Shown here: positions 16,540 through 24,924 of the stretch, piece after piece
Position numbering within the stretch: the stretch's first letter is position 1
Layout: each line of letters begins with the position of its first letter
Assembly: GCA_020025305.1 (NCBI GenBank)
Contig: JAHHSG010000006.1
Location: forward strand, 32,492 to 96,491
Origin: Oscillospiraceae bacterium
GTDB taxonomy: Bacteria > Bacillota > Clostridia > Oscillospirales > Oscillospiraceae
Length of the DNA stretch: 64,000 nt
Direction of reading: 5' to 3'
Notes under the pieces: generated by a model
The model's input: the letters and a program-made list of their open reading frames with translations, nothing else
The model's database searches: none
What the model was told of the DNA's origin: nothing
Position numbers and translations under genes: made by a program

Positions 16540-18032
16540 TGCTGCCTTTATACTATAATATACCGTTTCTCTGCATTTTTCTTTGCATGATCGGCGGCAT
16601 TGTAATGCCCTTGCTCAAAAACGGAAAATGTGCTGTACGCTGTACGGAAACCATCTGTTTTGCGGTCTTTGCCCTTTTTACGGGTCTGTGCCTGATTCTG
16701 TCACAACGCGGCGAGAGTTTTGCCTACAAGATGGGCCACTTCCCCGCGCCATGGGGCAACGAGCTTTTTGTAGGGCCGCTGGATGCCCTGCTCTGCGCCC
16801 TCTTTGCATTGGTGCTGGGTCTGTCCCTTTTGGGCGGAGAGGTCACCATGCAGGCGGATATTCTGCCCCAAAAGCAGAATTTCTACTGCACCATGATGTG
16901 CATGACTCTGGCCTCTCTGCTGGCATTGACCACCACCAACGATATGTTCACCGGCTATGTTTTTATGGAGATCAGCACACTGGCGGCCTGTGCCATTGTC
17001 ATGGCACGGGACACCGGAGAGATGGTGGCAGCCACCATCCGCTACCTGATCCTCAGTCTTTTGGGTTCCGGTCTTTTCCTCATCGGCCTTGCCATGCTCT
17101 ACTGTATCACCGGTCATCTGCTGATGCCCCAGCTCCTGCAGCGAATCCTGCTGCTCAGTGCAAGCGACGCTTACCACATTCCACTGACGGTGGTCTGCGG
17201 TCTGATGACACTGGGTCTGGGAATCAAAAGCTCCATGTTTCCTTTCTACGCCTGGCTTCCCCCGGCCCACGGCGGTGCTACCACCGGTGCCAGCGCCGTA
17301 CTCTCCGGGTTGGTGCTCAAGGGTTATATTGTTTTTTTGATCCGTATTTTCTACCGCGTCTTTTCCGTCTCGGTAGTACGGAACTTACATGTGACAGATA
17401 TTCTCTTTGTCTTTGGCATTCTGGGGATGATTCTAGGTTCCGTAATGGCCATTGGTGAGGAGCACAGCAAGCGGATGCTGGCCTACTCCTCTGTGGCACA
17501 GATTGGGTACATTTTCATGGGACTGGGCCTTGGCACTGATGCCGGGGTGATGGCCGCCTTCTTCCAGATTTTGGCCCATGCAGTCACCAAGCCGCTGCTC
17601 TTTTTGTGTGTGGGGCGGCTTTCGGAACTGCGCCACCATGAAAAACGCTTCGCCCTGCTGCGTGGTTCTGCCCACGAGGATCAGATGGCCGGAATAGGCT
17701 TTGTGGTGGGCGGGCTTTCCATGGTGGGTATCCCGCTGCTCACCGGCTTCACCGCCAAGCTGTTCCTGGCGGATGCCGCCATGGGTGGCAGCGTCAAAAT
17801 GTGGACAGCACTGCTGGCGTTGGCACTCTCTTCCATTTTGAATGCACGCTACTATATCCCCGCCATGTTTGCCATTTGGGCCAAGCCGGAAGCGGGGCAG
17901 CCCGACAAACATACAAAGGCCAATCGTGGCTTTACCGTGTCAGCGGCGGTGCTCACCGCCTGCGTCGTCCTGCTGGGTATCACAGCCATTCCTGTGGTAC
18001 GGATCATCCAGCAGGAACTATCCATGCTTTGA
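16539..18032 (+). CDS. mnhD: Antiporter subunit, NuoL/M/N-like (first of four)
   Basis: Proton-translocating antiporter-like subunit of 497 residues with about 14 transmembrane segments. The key pumping residues are visible: the helix-5 glutamate in YVFMEISTLAA and the helix-7 lysine in GLGIKSSMFPFYAWLP, followed by AHGGATTGASAVLSGLVLKGY with the helix-8 lysine. I use ATG 16539, which overlaps the mnhC stop as TGATG. Position directly after mnhC makes this the likely MrpD. Confidence 0.9.
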   Translation: MLPLYYNIPFLCIFLCMIGGIVMPLLKNGKCAVRCTETICFAVFALFTGLCLILSQRGESFAYKMGHFPAPWGNELFVGPLDALLCALFALVLGLSLLGGEVTMQADILPQKQNFYCTMMCMTLASLLALTTTNDMFTGYVFMEISTLAACAIVMARDTGEMVAATIRYLILSLLGSGLFLIGLAMLYCITGHLLMPQLLQRILLLSASDAYHIPLTVVCGLMTLGLGIKSSMFPFYAWLPPAHGGATTGASAVLSGLVLKGYIVFLIRIFYRVFSVSVVRNLHVTDILFVFGILGMILGSVMAIGEEHSKRMLAYSSVAQIGYIFMGLGLGTDAGVMAAFFQILAHAVTKPLLFLCVGRLSELRHHEKRFALLRGSAHEDQMAGIGFVVGGLSMVGIPLLTGFTAKLFLADAAMGGSVKMWTALLALALSSILNARYYIPAMFAIWAKPEAGQPDKHTKANRGFTVSAAVLTACVVLLGITAIPVVRIIQQELSML

Positions 18033-18044
18033 GGAGGTAACCGG

Positions 18045-19469
18045 GTGAATTCATTGCTATATCTGCTGCCGATCCTCTTCCCCTTTGGCGCTGCTCTCTT
18101 TGTGCTGCTGGCAAAGCCTAAGCGGGAAGCTCTTTTCTGCTGCGTCTCGGCAGGGCTCACGGTAGGGTCTGTGGCACTATTGATGGGTGTGCATGGGGCT
18201 TGGGAATATCGACTCTCGGACACTCTGGTACTGCTGCTGTGCGCTGATCGTCTCTCCCTCTTCTTCCTGCTGCTGATTTCCGTGGCCTCTCTTGTCACCG
18301 TGATCTGCTCCTGTGAGTATCTCCACGATGCACAGCGCCGACACATTTTCTTCGGATTTCTCTTTCTGACACTCAGCGCCATGATGGGCATTGCCCTTGC
18401 AGGAAACCTTGTTACCTTCTATATGTTCTTCGAGCTGATGACCCTCTTCTCTTTCCCTCTGATCCTCTATCAAAAGGGCCAGCGTTCGGCACGGGCCGGT
18501 ATGGTGTATCTGGGCTTTTCCGTCTTCGGTGCCTGTCTTGTGCTGCTGGGTCTTTTCTTAGGCGGCGAGCTGACACTGCGGCCCTTTGGGACGCCTACGG
18601 CGGCTACTTACGATTCACCGCAGCTGTGGGCCTATCTCCTCATTGCATTGGGCTTTTCCTGTAAGGCAGGCATGATGCCCCTGTCCAACTGGCTGCCTAC
18701 CGCCCACCCGGAGGCCCCGTCTCCCGCCAGCGCTCTTCTCTCCGGTATCATCACCAAAACCGGCATTCTTGGGATTTTGCGCACCACCTACTTTCTCTTC
18801 GGTGCCTCGGCTCTACAGGGAACCTTCCCCCAGACGGTACTGCTGGCACTGAGCATTACCACGATCTTTTCCGGCTCTATGCTGGCCTACAAGGAACAGA
18901 TGCTCAAAAAGCGGCTGGCCTTCTCCAGCGTCAGCCAGATTTCCTACGCCATATTCGGTCTTGCGCTGATGACACCGGCCGGTCTGTGTGCCGCTCTCTT
19001 CCAAGTATTCTTCCACGCCTGCGCCAAGCTGGGACTCTTTATGTGCGCCGGCAACTATCTGCACTACGATAACGCACACCGGGTGGAGGATCTGGTGGGC
19101 GTAGGGCGCCGCATGCCCGGCGTGACTGCCGCCTTCACCTGCTTCTCTCTGTCTCTCATCGGCATCCCCCCTTTCGGTGGTTTTGTGACTAAGTGGCTTT
19201 TGGCCGCCGCCGCACTGGCAGAGGGTGGTTTACTGCCCCAGCTGGGTGTGGTCATCCTGATGGTGAGCGCACTGCTGACGGCAGGTTATTTGCTGCCCAT
19301 CATCTCCCGCGCCTACTTCCCCGGTAAGGATTTGGTTTTTCCGAGACATGATGCCCACCTCCCCATGCTGGGTTCGTTAGCCTTTCTTGTGGTATTGAGC
19401 GCCATGTTGGGCCTCTTTCCGGCACCGCTGGAGCAGTTTTTCCGCTCCGTGGCTGCCGCTATCTTTTAA
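18045..19469 (+). CDS. Antiporter subunit, NuoL/M/N-like (second of four)
   Basis: A 474-residue homologue of the preceding gene. It keeps the helix-5 glutamate (YMFFELMTLFSFPL), the helix-7 lysine (GFSCKAGMMPLSNWLP) and the helix-8 lysine (LLSGIITKTGILG). It starts with GTG at 18045, preceded by GAGGAGG. This looks like an additional proton/cation channel copy within the same complex. Which copy is the functional MrpD cannot be told from sequence alone. Confidence 0.9.
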   Translation: MNSLLYLLPILFPFGAALFVLLAKPKREALFCCVSAGLTVGSVALLMGVHGAWEYRLSDTLVLLLCADRLSLFFLLLISVASLVTVICSCEYLHDAQRRHIFFGFLFLTLSAMMGIALAGNLVTFYMFFELMTLFSFPLILYQKGQRSARAGMVYLGFSVFGACLVLLGLFLGGELTLRPFGTPTAATYDSPQLWAYLLIALGFSCKAGMMPLSNWLPTAHPEAPSPASALLSGIITKTGILGILRTTYFLFGASALQGTFPQTVLLALSITTIFSGSMLAYKEQMLKKRLAFSSVSQISYAIFGLALMTPAGLCAALFQVFFHACAKLGLFMCAGNYLHYDNAHRVEDLVGVGRRMPGVTAAFTCFSLSLIGIPPFGGFVTKWLLAAAALAEGGLLPQLGVVILMVSALLTAGYLLPIISRAYFPGKDLVFPRHDAHLPMLGSLAFLVVLSAMLGLFPAPLEQFFRSVAAAIF

Positions 19470-19481
19470 GGAGGGGCTACG

Positions 19482-20939
19482 ATGCAGTTATTGATGTTAT
19501 TTTCTATTCTTTTTCCGGCGCTGGCGGCGCTGGGAATCCGTCATAACAAAATCGGCGGACGGCTCAAAACACTTCACACCTACGTGATGACCGCGACACT
19601 GATCAACAGTGCCGCCCTCCTCTGCCTGACTTTCGGCTCACAGGTGCAGAGCATTCGTCTTTTCTCCTTCACTGAGAACCTGCAAATCGTCTTGGCCGTG
19701 GACGGTCTTTCCCGTGTTTTCATGCTCATTATCGCCGTCTTGTGGCCCATTACGGTGTACTATGCCTTTGACTACATGGCCCACGAAGGGGGCGAGCGCA
19801 AATTCTTCGTCTTTTTTCTCCTGTCCTTCGGTGTTTCGGCAGGGATCGCCCTTGCCGGCAATCTGGTGACGCTGTATCTCTTCTTTGAAATGCTGACGCT
19901 GGCAACCCTGCCCCTTGTGATGCATAAGATGGACGATCGGGCCCGCTACGCCGGTAAGCGATATTTACTCTACTCCATGACGGGTGCCGCTCTTGGCTTT
20001 ATTGCCATTATCTTCACCCAGTTTTATGGAACCGGCGGTGCTTTTACCTTAGGCGGTACTCTCAAGGCTGCCCTATCCACGGCGGCCATCCACCATCTCC
20101 GCATCGCCTTTACGCTGGCCTTCTTCGGCTTTAGTGTCAAAGCCGCAATGCTGCCTATGAGTTTTTGGCTGCCTGCGGCATCTGTAGCTCCTACGCCGGT
20201 GACAGCGCTGCTCCATGCAGCGGCCGTGGTGAAAGCAGGCGCTTTCGCCTGCATCCGACTCACCTACTACACCTATGACCCGGCACTGCTTACAGGCACT
20301 TTTGCCCAGTACATTCCCATGTCCTTCGCCATTGCTACCATTATATTTGGCTCCTACATGGCTCTGCGCAGCAACCATCTCAAGCGGCGTCTGGCATGGT
20401 CTACCGTCAGTAATCTCTCCTATATTCTTTTCTCCGCACTGCTCATGACGGAGGGCGGTCTGCTGGGCGGCTGTATGCATATGCTGGCTCATGCATTGAT
20501 TAAAATTACGCTCTTTTTCTGCATTGGTTCCGTGCTGGTATCCACGGAGAAAGAGTATCTCGATGAGATTGGCGGACTCTACGGCACCATGCCCCGGACT
20601 TTTCTCTGCTTTGCCGTGGCCTCCGTGTCCTTGATGGGTGTCCCGCCCGCACCCGGCTTTTGCAGCAAGTGGCTCATTGGCAGCTCTGCTGTGGCCTTGG
20701 GTGGAACACTGCCCCTGCTGGGTGTGGGTGCATTGATGATCTCCACCGTGCTGACCGCCATCTATCTTATGACCATCGTGGCTAAGGCCGCCTTTCCCCC
20801 CGACGGTATTTTGCAAAGAGGCAAACCGGTGGAAAAGCGCCGGATGGTCACCGCACAGATCATCCTTTGTGTCCTCATTGCCGTCATGGGACTTATGAAC
20901 AACCCGCTCCAGTCCACGCTGGCGCAGTGGCTCTTTTAA
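19482..20939 (+). CDS. Antiporter subunit, NuoL/M/N-like (third of four)
   Basis: A 485-residue antiporter-like subunit. The glutamate (YLFFEMLTLATLPLVM) and lysine (FGFSVKAAMLPMSFWLP) are conserved, and the next helix reads TALLHAAAVVKAGAFACIRL, which resembles the MrpA/NuoL type (HAAxxVKAG) more than the other copies here. It may therefore stand in for the N-terminal channel part of MrpA. TAAGGAGGGG precedes the ATG. No obvious lesion. Confidence 0.9.
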   Translation: MQLLMLFSILFPALAALGIRHNKIGGRLKTLHTYVMTATLINSAALLCLTFGSQVQSIRLFSFTENLQIVLAVDGLSRVFMLIIAVLWPITVYYAFDYMAHEGGERKFFVFFLLSFGVSAGIALAGNLVTLYLFFEMLTLATLPLVMHKMDDRARYAGKRYLLYSMTGAALGFIAIIFTQFYGTGGAFTLGGTLKAALSTAAIHHLRIAFTLAFFGFSVKAAMLPMSFWLPAASVAPTPVTALLHAAAVVKAGAFACIRLTYYTYDPALLTGTFAQYIPMSFAIATIIFGSYMALRSNHLKRRLAWSTVSNLSYILFSALLMTEGGLLGGCMHMLAHALIKITLFFCIGSVLVSTEKEYLDEIGGLYGTMPRTFLCFAVASVSLMGVPPAPGFCSKWLIGSSAVALGGTLPLLGVGALMISTVLTAIYLMTIVAKAAFPPDGILQRGKPVEKRRMVTAQIILCVLIAVMGLMNNPLQSTLAQWLF

Positions 20940-20954
20940 GAGGAGGACAGACAC

Positions 20955-22874
20955 ATGAATTTGATGCAAATATTACTGCTGCTGTGTGTGCTGTTGCCTA
21001 TGGCTGCCGCTCCGGCGGTCTATTTCCTGCACCGCAAAAATGAAAAGCTCGGTCATCTGCTGACCGGTGCTATCTGCCTCGTGGTGCTGGTTGTTACGGC
21101 AATACTGCTGCGAACAGGCCGGGTGGAGGTGGCGCTTCCCCACATCTTTTTGTTGGGCCTCTCCTTCTCCGCTGCAGGCGTTAAGAACATTTTTGCTCTG
21201 CTGGGTGCTTACCTCTTCTTTATGAGCGCTATGGCCAGCCCCGCCTATTTCCGGGGTTCCTCCCGCACGGCCCGTTATAATGCCTTTTTGCTGCTCACCT
21301 TGGGCGGTATTCTGGGCGTTTTCTATGGCGGCGACCTCTTTACGGTGTACATTTTCTTTGAGATCATGTCGCTGGCCTCCTGGGTCTGGGTTGGACAGAC
21401 GGAAACCCCCGGTGCCCAGCGTGCTGCGGACACTTATCTGGCCATGGCCATGATTGGCGGTCTGACCATGCTCTACGGTCTTTTCGTGCTGTACCATCAA
21501 TTCGGCACGCTGTCGCTTCCGGAGCTGCAAACACTGTGCGCAGCGCTGGAGGACAAGCGTTCCCTCTATCTCCCCGCCCTCTGCCTGCTGGTAGGCTTCG
21601 GTATCAAGGCCGGTATGTTTCCCTTCCATGTGTGGCTTCCCAAGGCGCATCCGGTGGCACCTGCCCCCGCCAGTGCGCTGCTGTCCGGTATATTGACGAA
21701 GTCCGGCATTTTCGGTATAGTATTGATTATCACCTGTCTGATGTGGGGCAGTATTCCCTTTATGCTGCTGCTGTTGATTCTGGGTGTCATCACCATGGTT
21801 CTGGGCGCTTTGCTGGCGGTTTTTTCTCTGGATCTCAAGCGGACACTGGCCTGTTCATCTCTGTCTCAAATCGGATTTTTGCTGACAGGTGCCGCCATGC
21901 TGACCATCGGTGCCGACACAGAACTGGCTGCTGCCGGTATCGTGAGCCATGCTGTCAACCATGCACTGACCAAGCTGGTGCTGTTCGTCGCCGCCGGTGT
22001 TCTTTATAAGAACACCCATACGCTGGATCTCAACGAGCTGCAGGGTGCAGGGCGCAAAAGTCTGCCGCTATGGATTTGCTTTGCCGTCGGTGCGCTGTCT
22101 ATTGCCGGTGTCCCCGGCTTTGGCGGCTACATCAGCAAGACCCTGCTCCACGAGAGCTTTGCCCACCAGATGCATCATATGAGCGGCATACTGACGCTCA
22201 TTGCCCGGTGCGCCGAAACGCTGTTTCTCTGCTCCGGCGGCTTGACACTGGCCTATATGAGCAAGATTTTCTATAAGATTTTCATACAAAAGCCACTGGA
22301 CGATCATCCCTTGCATGTGGATGCCGGCAGCCTTGTCGCTATGATCCCCGCAGCAGCGCTTCTCCTTGTCATGGGATTGCTGCCCAGTCATACCTACGGC
22401 GCAATGGCAGCCTATGCCGCACCGTCCCTCCGCAGCGTCCCCGTTGCCGTGCAGTATTTCTCCTGGAAGAATCTGGAGGGTGCCGCAGTTTCACTGACCA
22501 TCGGCCTGCTCGTCTATCTCCTGGTAGTACGGCTCATCCTCACCCGCCGGGAGGACGGCAAATACCGCCGCATCACCGGGCCTGTGGATCTGGAGGACGA
22601 TATCTACCGTCCGCTCTTATCGGCGATTGCCTTTATGGGCGCACTGCTCAGCCGCATCGCCTACAGTCTTACCAATGCTCTGACAATGCTCCTGGGATAT
22701 CTCTTCCGTGCAGGAAACACGCGGCGTATCGTCCCCGGCGAGGACGAAGATTTCGGCCGCTACGGGCACAGGAATCAGTCCGGCAACAGTATCCGCCAGA
22801 CGCTGCAATTTGAGCTGCTGCTCTTCGGCGTCGGCGTGGTGGCAGCTTTGTTCTATCTTCTTCTACGGATGTAA
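20955..22874 (+). CDS. Antiporter subunit, NuoL-like with C-terminal extension (fourth of four)
   Basis: The largest subunit, 639 residues: a NuoL/M/N core with the glutamate in YIFFEIMSLASWVWVG and lysine in GFGIKAGMFPFHVWLP, then LLSGILTKSGIFG, and a C-terminal extension with further hydrophobic segments (about residues 495-520 and 615-638) joined by a charged loop. The extension recalls the lateral helix region of NuoL/MbhH-type proteins but is shorter than full MrpA (about 750-800 residues). AAGAGGAGG precedes the ATG. Last gene of the operon; 48 bases later a threonine-aldolase-like gene begins. Confidence 0.88.
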   Translation: MNLMQILLLLCVLLPMAAAPAVYFLHRKNEKLGHLLTGAICLVVLVVTAILLRTGRVEVALPHIFLLGLSFSAAGVKNIFALLGAYLFFMSAMASPAYFRGSSRTARYNAFLLLTLGGILGVFYGGDLFTVYIFFEIMSLASWVWVGQTETPGAQRAADTYLAMAMIGGLTMLYGLFVLYHQFGTLSLPELQTLCAALEDKRSLYLPALCLLVGFGIKAGMFPFHVWLPKAHPVAPAPASALLSGILTKSGIFGIVLIITCLMWGSIPFMLLLLILGVITMVLGALLAVFSLDLKRTLACSSLSQIGFLLTGAAMLTIGADTELAAAGIVSHAVNHALTKLVLFVAAGVLYKNTHTLDLNELQGAGRKSLPLWICFAVGALSIAGVPGFGGYISKTLLHESFAHQMHHMSGILTLIARCAETLFLCSGGLTLAYMSKIFYKIFIQKPLDDHPLHVDAGSLVAMIPAAALLLVMGLLPSHTYGAMAAYAAPSLRSVPVAVQYFSWKNLEGAAVSLTIGLLVYLLVVRLILTRREDGKYRRITGPVDLEDDIYRPLLSAIAFMGALLSRIAYSLTNALTMLLGYLFRAGNTRRIVPGEDEDFGRYGHRNQSGNSIRQTLQFELLLFGVGVVAALFYLLLRM

Positions 22875-22922
22875 TTTCACCTTTCATTTATTACATATGC
22901 TATTTTGCAAGGAGGAAACAAG

Positions 22923-23945
22923 ATGAAATTCTGGTTCAAAAACGATTATTCCTTTGGCGCACACCCCAAGGTTTTGGACGCTGTGGTGGCGGCCAACATG
23001 GAAGGCAACTGGGGCTACGGTGATGACAAGTACACGACCCGTGCCAAGGATGTCATTCGCGAAAAGTGTGGCTGTCCCGAGGCCATGGTGGAGTTTTTGA
23101 TCGGCGGCACCCAGACCAACGTCGTAACCTGTTCCTTCCTGCTCAAGCCTTGGGAAGCTGCCATCTGCCCCCACACCGGCCATCTGAACGGCCACGAAGT
23201 AGGGGCTTTCGAAGCCACCGGACACAAGATCCTCCCGGTAGAGGTAGGGGCTGACGGCAAAATCACCCCGGAGCTGATTGCCCCACTGCTGGAGGTTCAT
23301 AAGGACGTGCATCTGACCAAGCCGGGTCTTGTCTACATCTCCAACGCTACCGAAAACGGCGACGTCTACACCAAAGCCGAACTGACCCGCCTTTATACCT
23401 TCTGTCGCGAAAATGACCTGCTCCTCTTTGCTGACGGCGCACGTCTGGGCTGCGCTCTCACCTCTGACAGCAACGATTTAACGCTACCGGAATTTGCAAA
23501 GCTGGTGGATGCTTTCTACATCGGCGGCACCAAGAACGGCACCATGTTCGGCGAAGCACTGGTGATCACCCGCCCGGAGCTGACCAAGGATTTCTTCCGC
23601 ATGAAGAAGCGTATGGGGGCGGTGATGGAGAAGGGCTGGATTCAGGGTACCATGTTCCTGGCTCTCATGGAGGACGATCTCTATTTTAAGATGGGACGCC
23701 ACGCCAACGAGATGGCCGCTCGCCTGCAAAAGGGCTTGGTGGACATGGGCTGGACACCATGGGTAGAGTCCCCCACCAACCAGATTTTCTTCGTGATCCC
23801 CAACGAGCTGAAGGCCAAGCTGGATGAGGTCTGCGAGTACGAGGACTGGTGTATGTACGATGAAACCCACACCGTCATCCGTTTCGTCACCTGCTTCAAC
23901 ACCACCGAGGCCGACGTGGACGGCCTTCTGGCCGCCCTGCGGTAA
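22923..23945 (+). CDS. Threonine aldolase-like PLP enzyme (beta-eliminating lyase family)
   Basis: PLP-dependent fold-type I enzyme of 340 residues, close to low-specificity L-threonine aldolases that split threonine into glycine and acetaldehyde. The PLP lysine is in YIGGTKNGTMFGE (Lys204), preceded by the aspartate in LFADGARLG. The N-terminal FKNDYSFGAHPKVLDA and FLIGGTQTNVV also fit. ATG 22923 follows AAGGAGG. It lies just downstream of the antiporter operon on the same strand and has its own terminator; it may be read through from it. Substrate specificity in this family is broad. Confidence 0.87.
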   Translation: MKFWFKNDYSFGAHPKVLDAVVAANMEGNWGYGDDKYTTRAKDVIREKCGCPEAMVEFLIGGTQTNVVTCSFLLKPWEAAICPHTGHLNGHEVGAFEATGHKILPVEVGADGKITPELIAPLLEVHKDVHLTKPGLVYISNATENGDVYTKAELTRLYTFCRENDLLLFADGARLGCALTSDSNDLTLPEFAKLVDAFYIGGTKNGTMFGEALVITRPELTKDFFRMKKRMGAVMEKGWIQGTMFLALMEDDLYFKMGRHANEMAARLQKGLVDMGWTPWVESPTNQIFFVIPNELKAKLDEVCEYEDWCMYDETHTVIRFVTCFNTTEADVDGLLAALR

Positions 23946-23957
23946 ACTGCATACAAG

Positions 23958-23994
23958 AAAAAGGACGCAGATGGATTCCATCTGCGTCCTTTTG
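23958..23994 (+). terminator. Terminator after the threonine aldolase-like gene
   Basis: AAAAGGACGCAGATGGA with TCCATCTGCGTCCTTTT, a 16-17-bp perfect stem with a very small loop and U-rich end. It separates this gene from the convergent CrtO-like gene and can serve both. Confidence 0.85.
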
Positions 23995-23999
23995 CGTTT

Positions 24000-24536
24000 T
24001 TATTTAGTTTGTCGAGCTGCGATTTTGATGATACGAGGGCGATTATACCGCTGCATGATCACAAAACTCACATCGAAAGCGGCGGCGAGCAGTGACGTCA
24101 CCAGAAACACGGGCAGCGCACCGAAACGAAAGGCGGCCAGCAGCGGCACAAAACTCAACAGCACATTCATCTCATGCACCAGCTCTGACTGGCACATGGC
24201 CTGTGCGATTTCCTCCCAAGTGTGCTGCTGCGGATCAAACGCCGCCGGGTCATAGGTCGGCATCCGCCCCTTCCAGCGTTTCACCCGCAGCTTCTCATAG
24301 AGCCACGGCTCCCACTTTTGCAGTTGATACCACTTTCTGCGGTAATTGGCTCGATTTTTCATGGTACAGTCGTAGATGCCGCCCACCAGCAAACGCATGG
24401 CAAAATGGTAAAAAACCGTCCCCGCAGTGATGGCCAGCGTAAGAAAGATGTCATAGGGATAGCTGTGGTACAACATGGCAAAAAGACCCGTCAGCACAGC
24501 AGCAATGCCTGCCGTGCGCTTCATCACCACTGCCAT
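24000..24536 (-). CDS. CrtO-like membrane acyltransferase family protein
   Basis: A 178-residue membrane protein with about four hydrophobic segments. The motif WLYEKLRVKRWKGRMPTYDP, the acidic-His stretch CQSELVHEMN and the final FVIMQRYNRPRIIK are shared with the glycosyl-4,4'-diaponeurosporenoate acyltransferase (CrtO) family. No carotenoid genes are present, so the staphyloxanthin role of Staphylococcus CrtO need not apply; many clostridial homologues are lone genes. I use ATG 24536, with GGGAGGTG upstream; a much longer frame reading to 24869 covers hairpins and the next gene and is rejected. Confidence 0.7.
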   Translation of the reverse strand: MAVVMKRTAGIAAVLTGLFAMLYHSYPYDIFLTLAITAGTVFYHFAMRLLVGGIYDCTMKNRANYRRKWYQLQKWEPWLYEKLRVKRWKGRMPTYDPAAFDPQQHTWEEIAQAMCQSELVHEMNVLLSFVPLLAAFRFGALPVFLVTSLLAAAFDVSFVIMQRYNRPRIIKIAARQTK

Positions 24537-24598
24537 GACCACACCTCCCCCGCAAATTTTCTCTTTCAGTATACCAAGCTTTCCGAGGGAATGCAACT

Positions 24599-24731
24599 GC
24601 AAGAACGCCCCCGGCGCATACCGCCGGGGGCGTTCTTGCCGGAGATTTCTCCCCTGCTTTGGCAGGTTGGTTGGGCTTTGCGGCGGCGCATTCTCATGTG
24701 CTCTCATGGGGGTGCCGCCCGCCGCAAAGCC
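24599..24731. repeat. Two very strong GC-rich hairpins
   Basis: First, a perfect 18-bp stem GCAAGAACGCCCCCGGCG (24599-24616) with CGCCGGGGGCGTTCTTGC (24622-24639). Second, GGCTTTGCGGC (24674-24684) with GCCGCAAAGCC (24721-24731), followed on the plus strand by TCTTTTTT. They lie between the end of the feo operon and the CrtO-like start. The first could stop feo transcription, but it has no U-run on that strand. Confidence 0.6.
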
Positions 24732-24741
24732 TCTTTTTTGT

Positions 24742-24894
24742 TTACTTACCGCAGTGGCAGCTTCCGCCACAGCCGCCGCAATCGCCGCCGCAGCCGCCGC
24801 CTTTCTTGTGGCTGCGCCACAGGGAGCGGGCAGCCAGCCCCACCACCAAGACGATAAGTACAACAGCAATTATATTTCCTACAATAGGGGGCAT
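24742..24894 (-). CDS. FeoB-associated Cys-rich membrane protein
   Basis: A 50-residue protein: one N-terminal membrane helix (NIIAVVLIVLVVGLAARSLW) followed by a glycine/cysteine tail (GGGCGGDCGGCGGSCHCGK) with six cysteines. This is the FeoB-associated family (PF12669-type) that follows feoB in many Clostridia and is thought to help ferrous iron transport, perhaps in the place of FeoC. GGAGAGGAG precedes the ATG at 24894, 30 bases after the feoB stop. Confidence 0.85.
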   Translation of the reverse strand: MPPIVGNIIAVVLIVLVVGLAARSLWRSHKKGGGCGGDCGGCGGSCHCGK

Positions 24895-24924
24895 AGGCTC
24901 CTCTCCTTTCAAATCAAAACAAAA

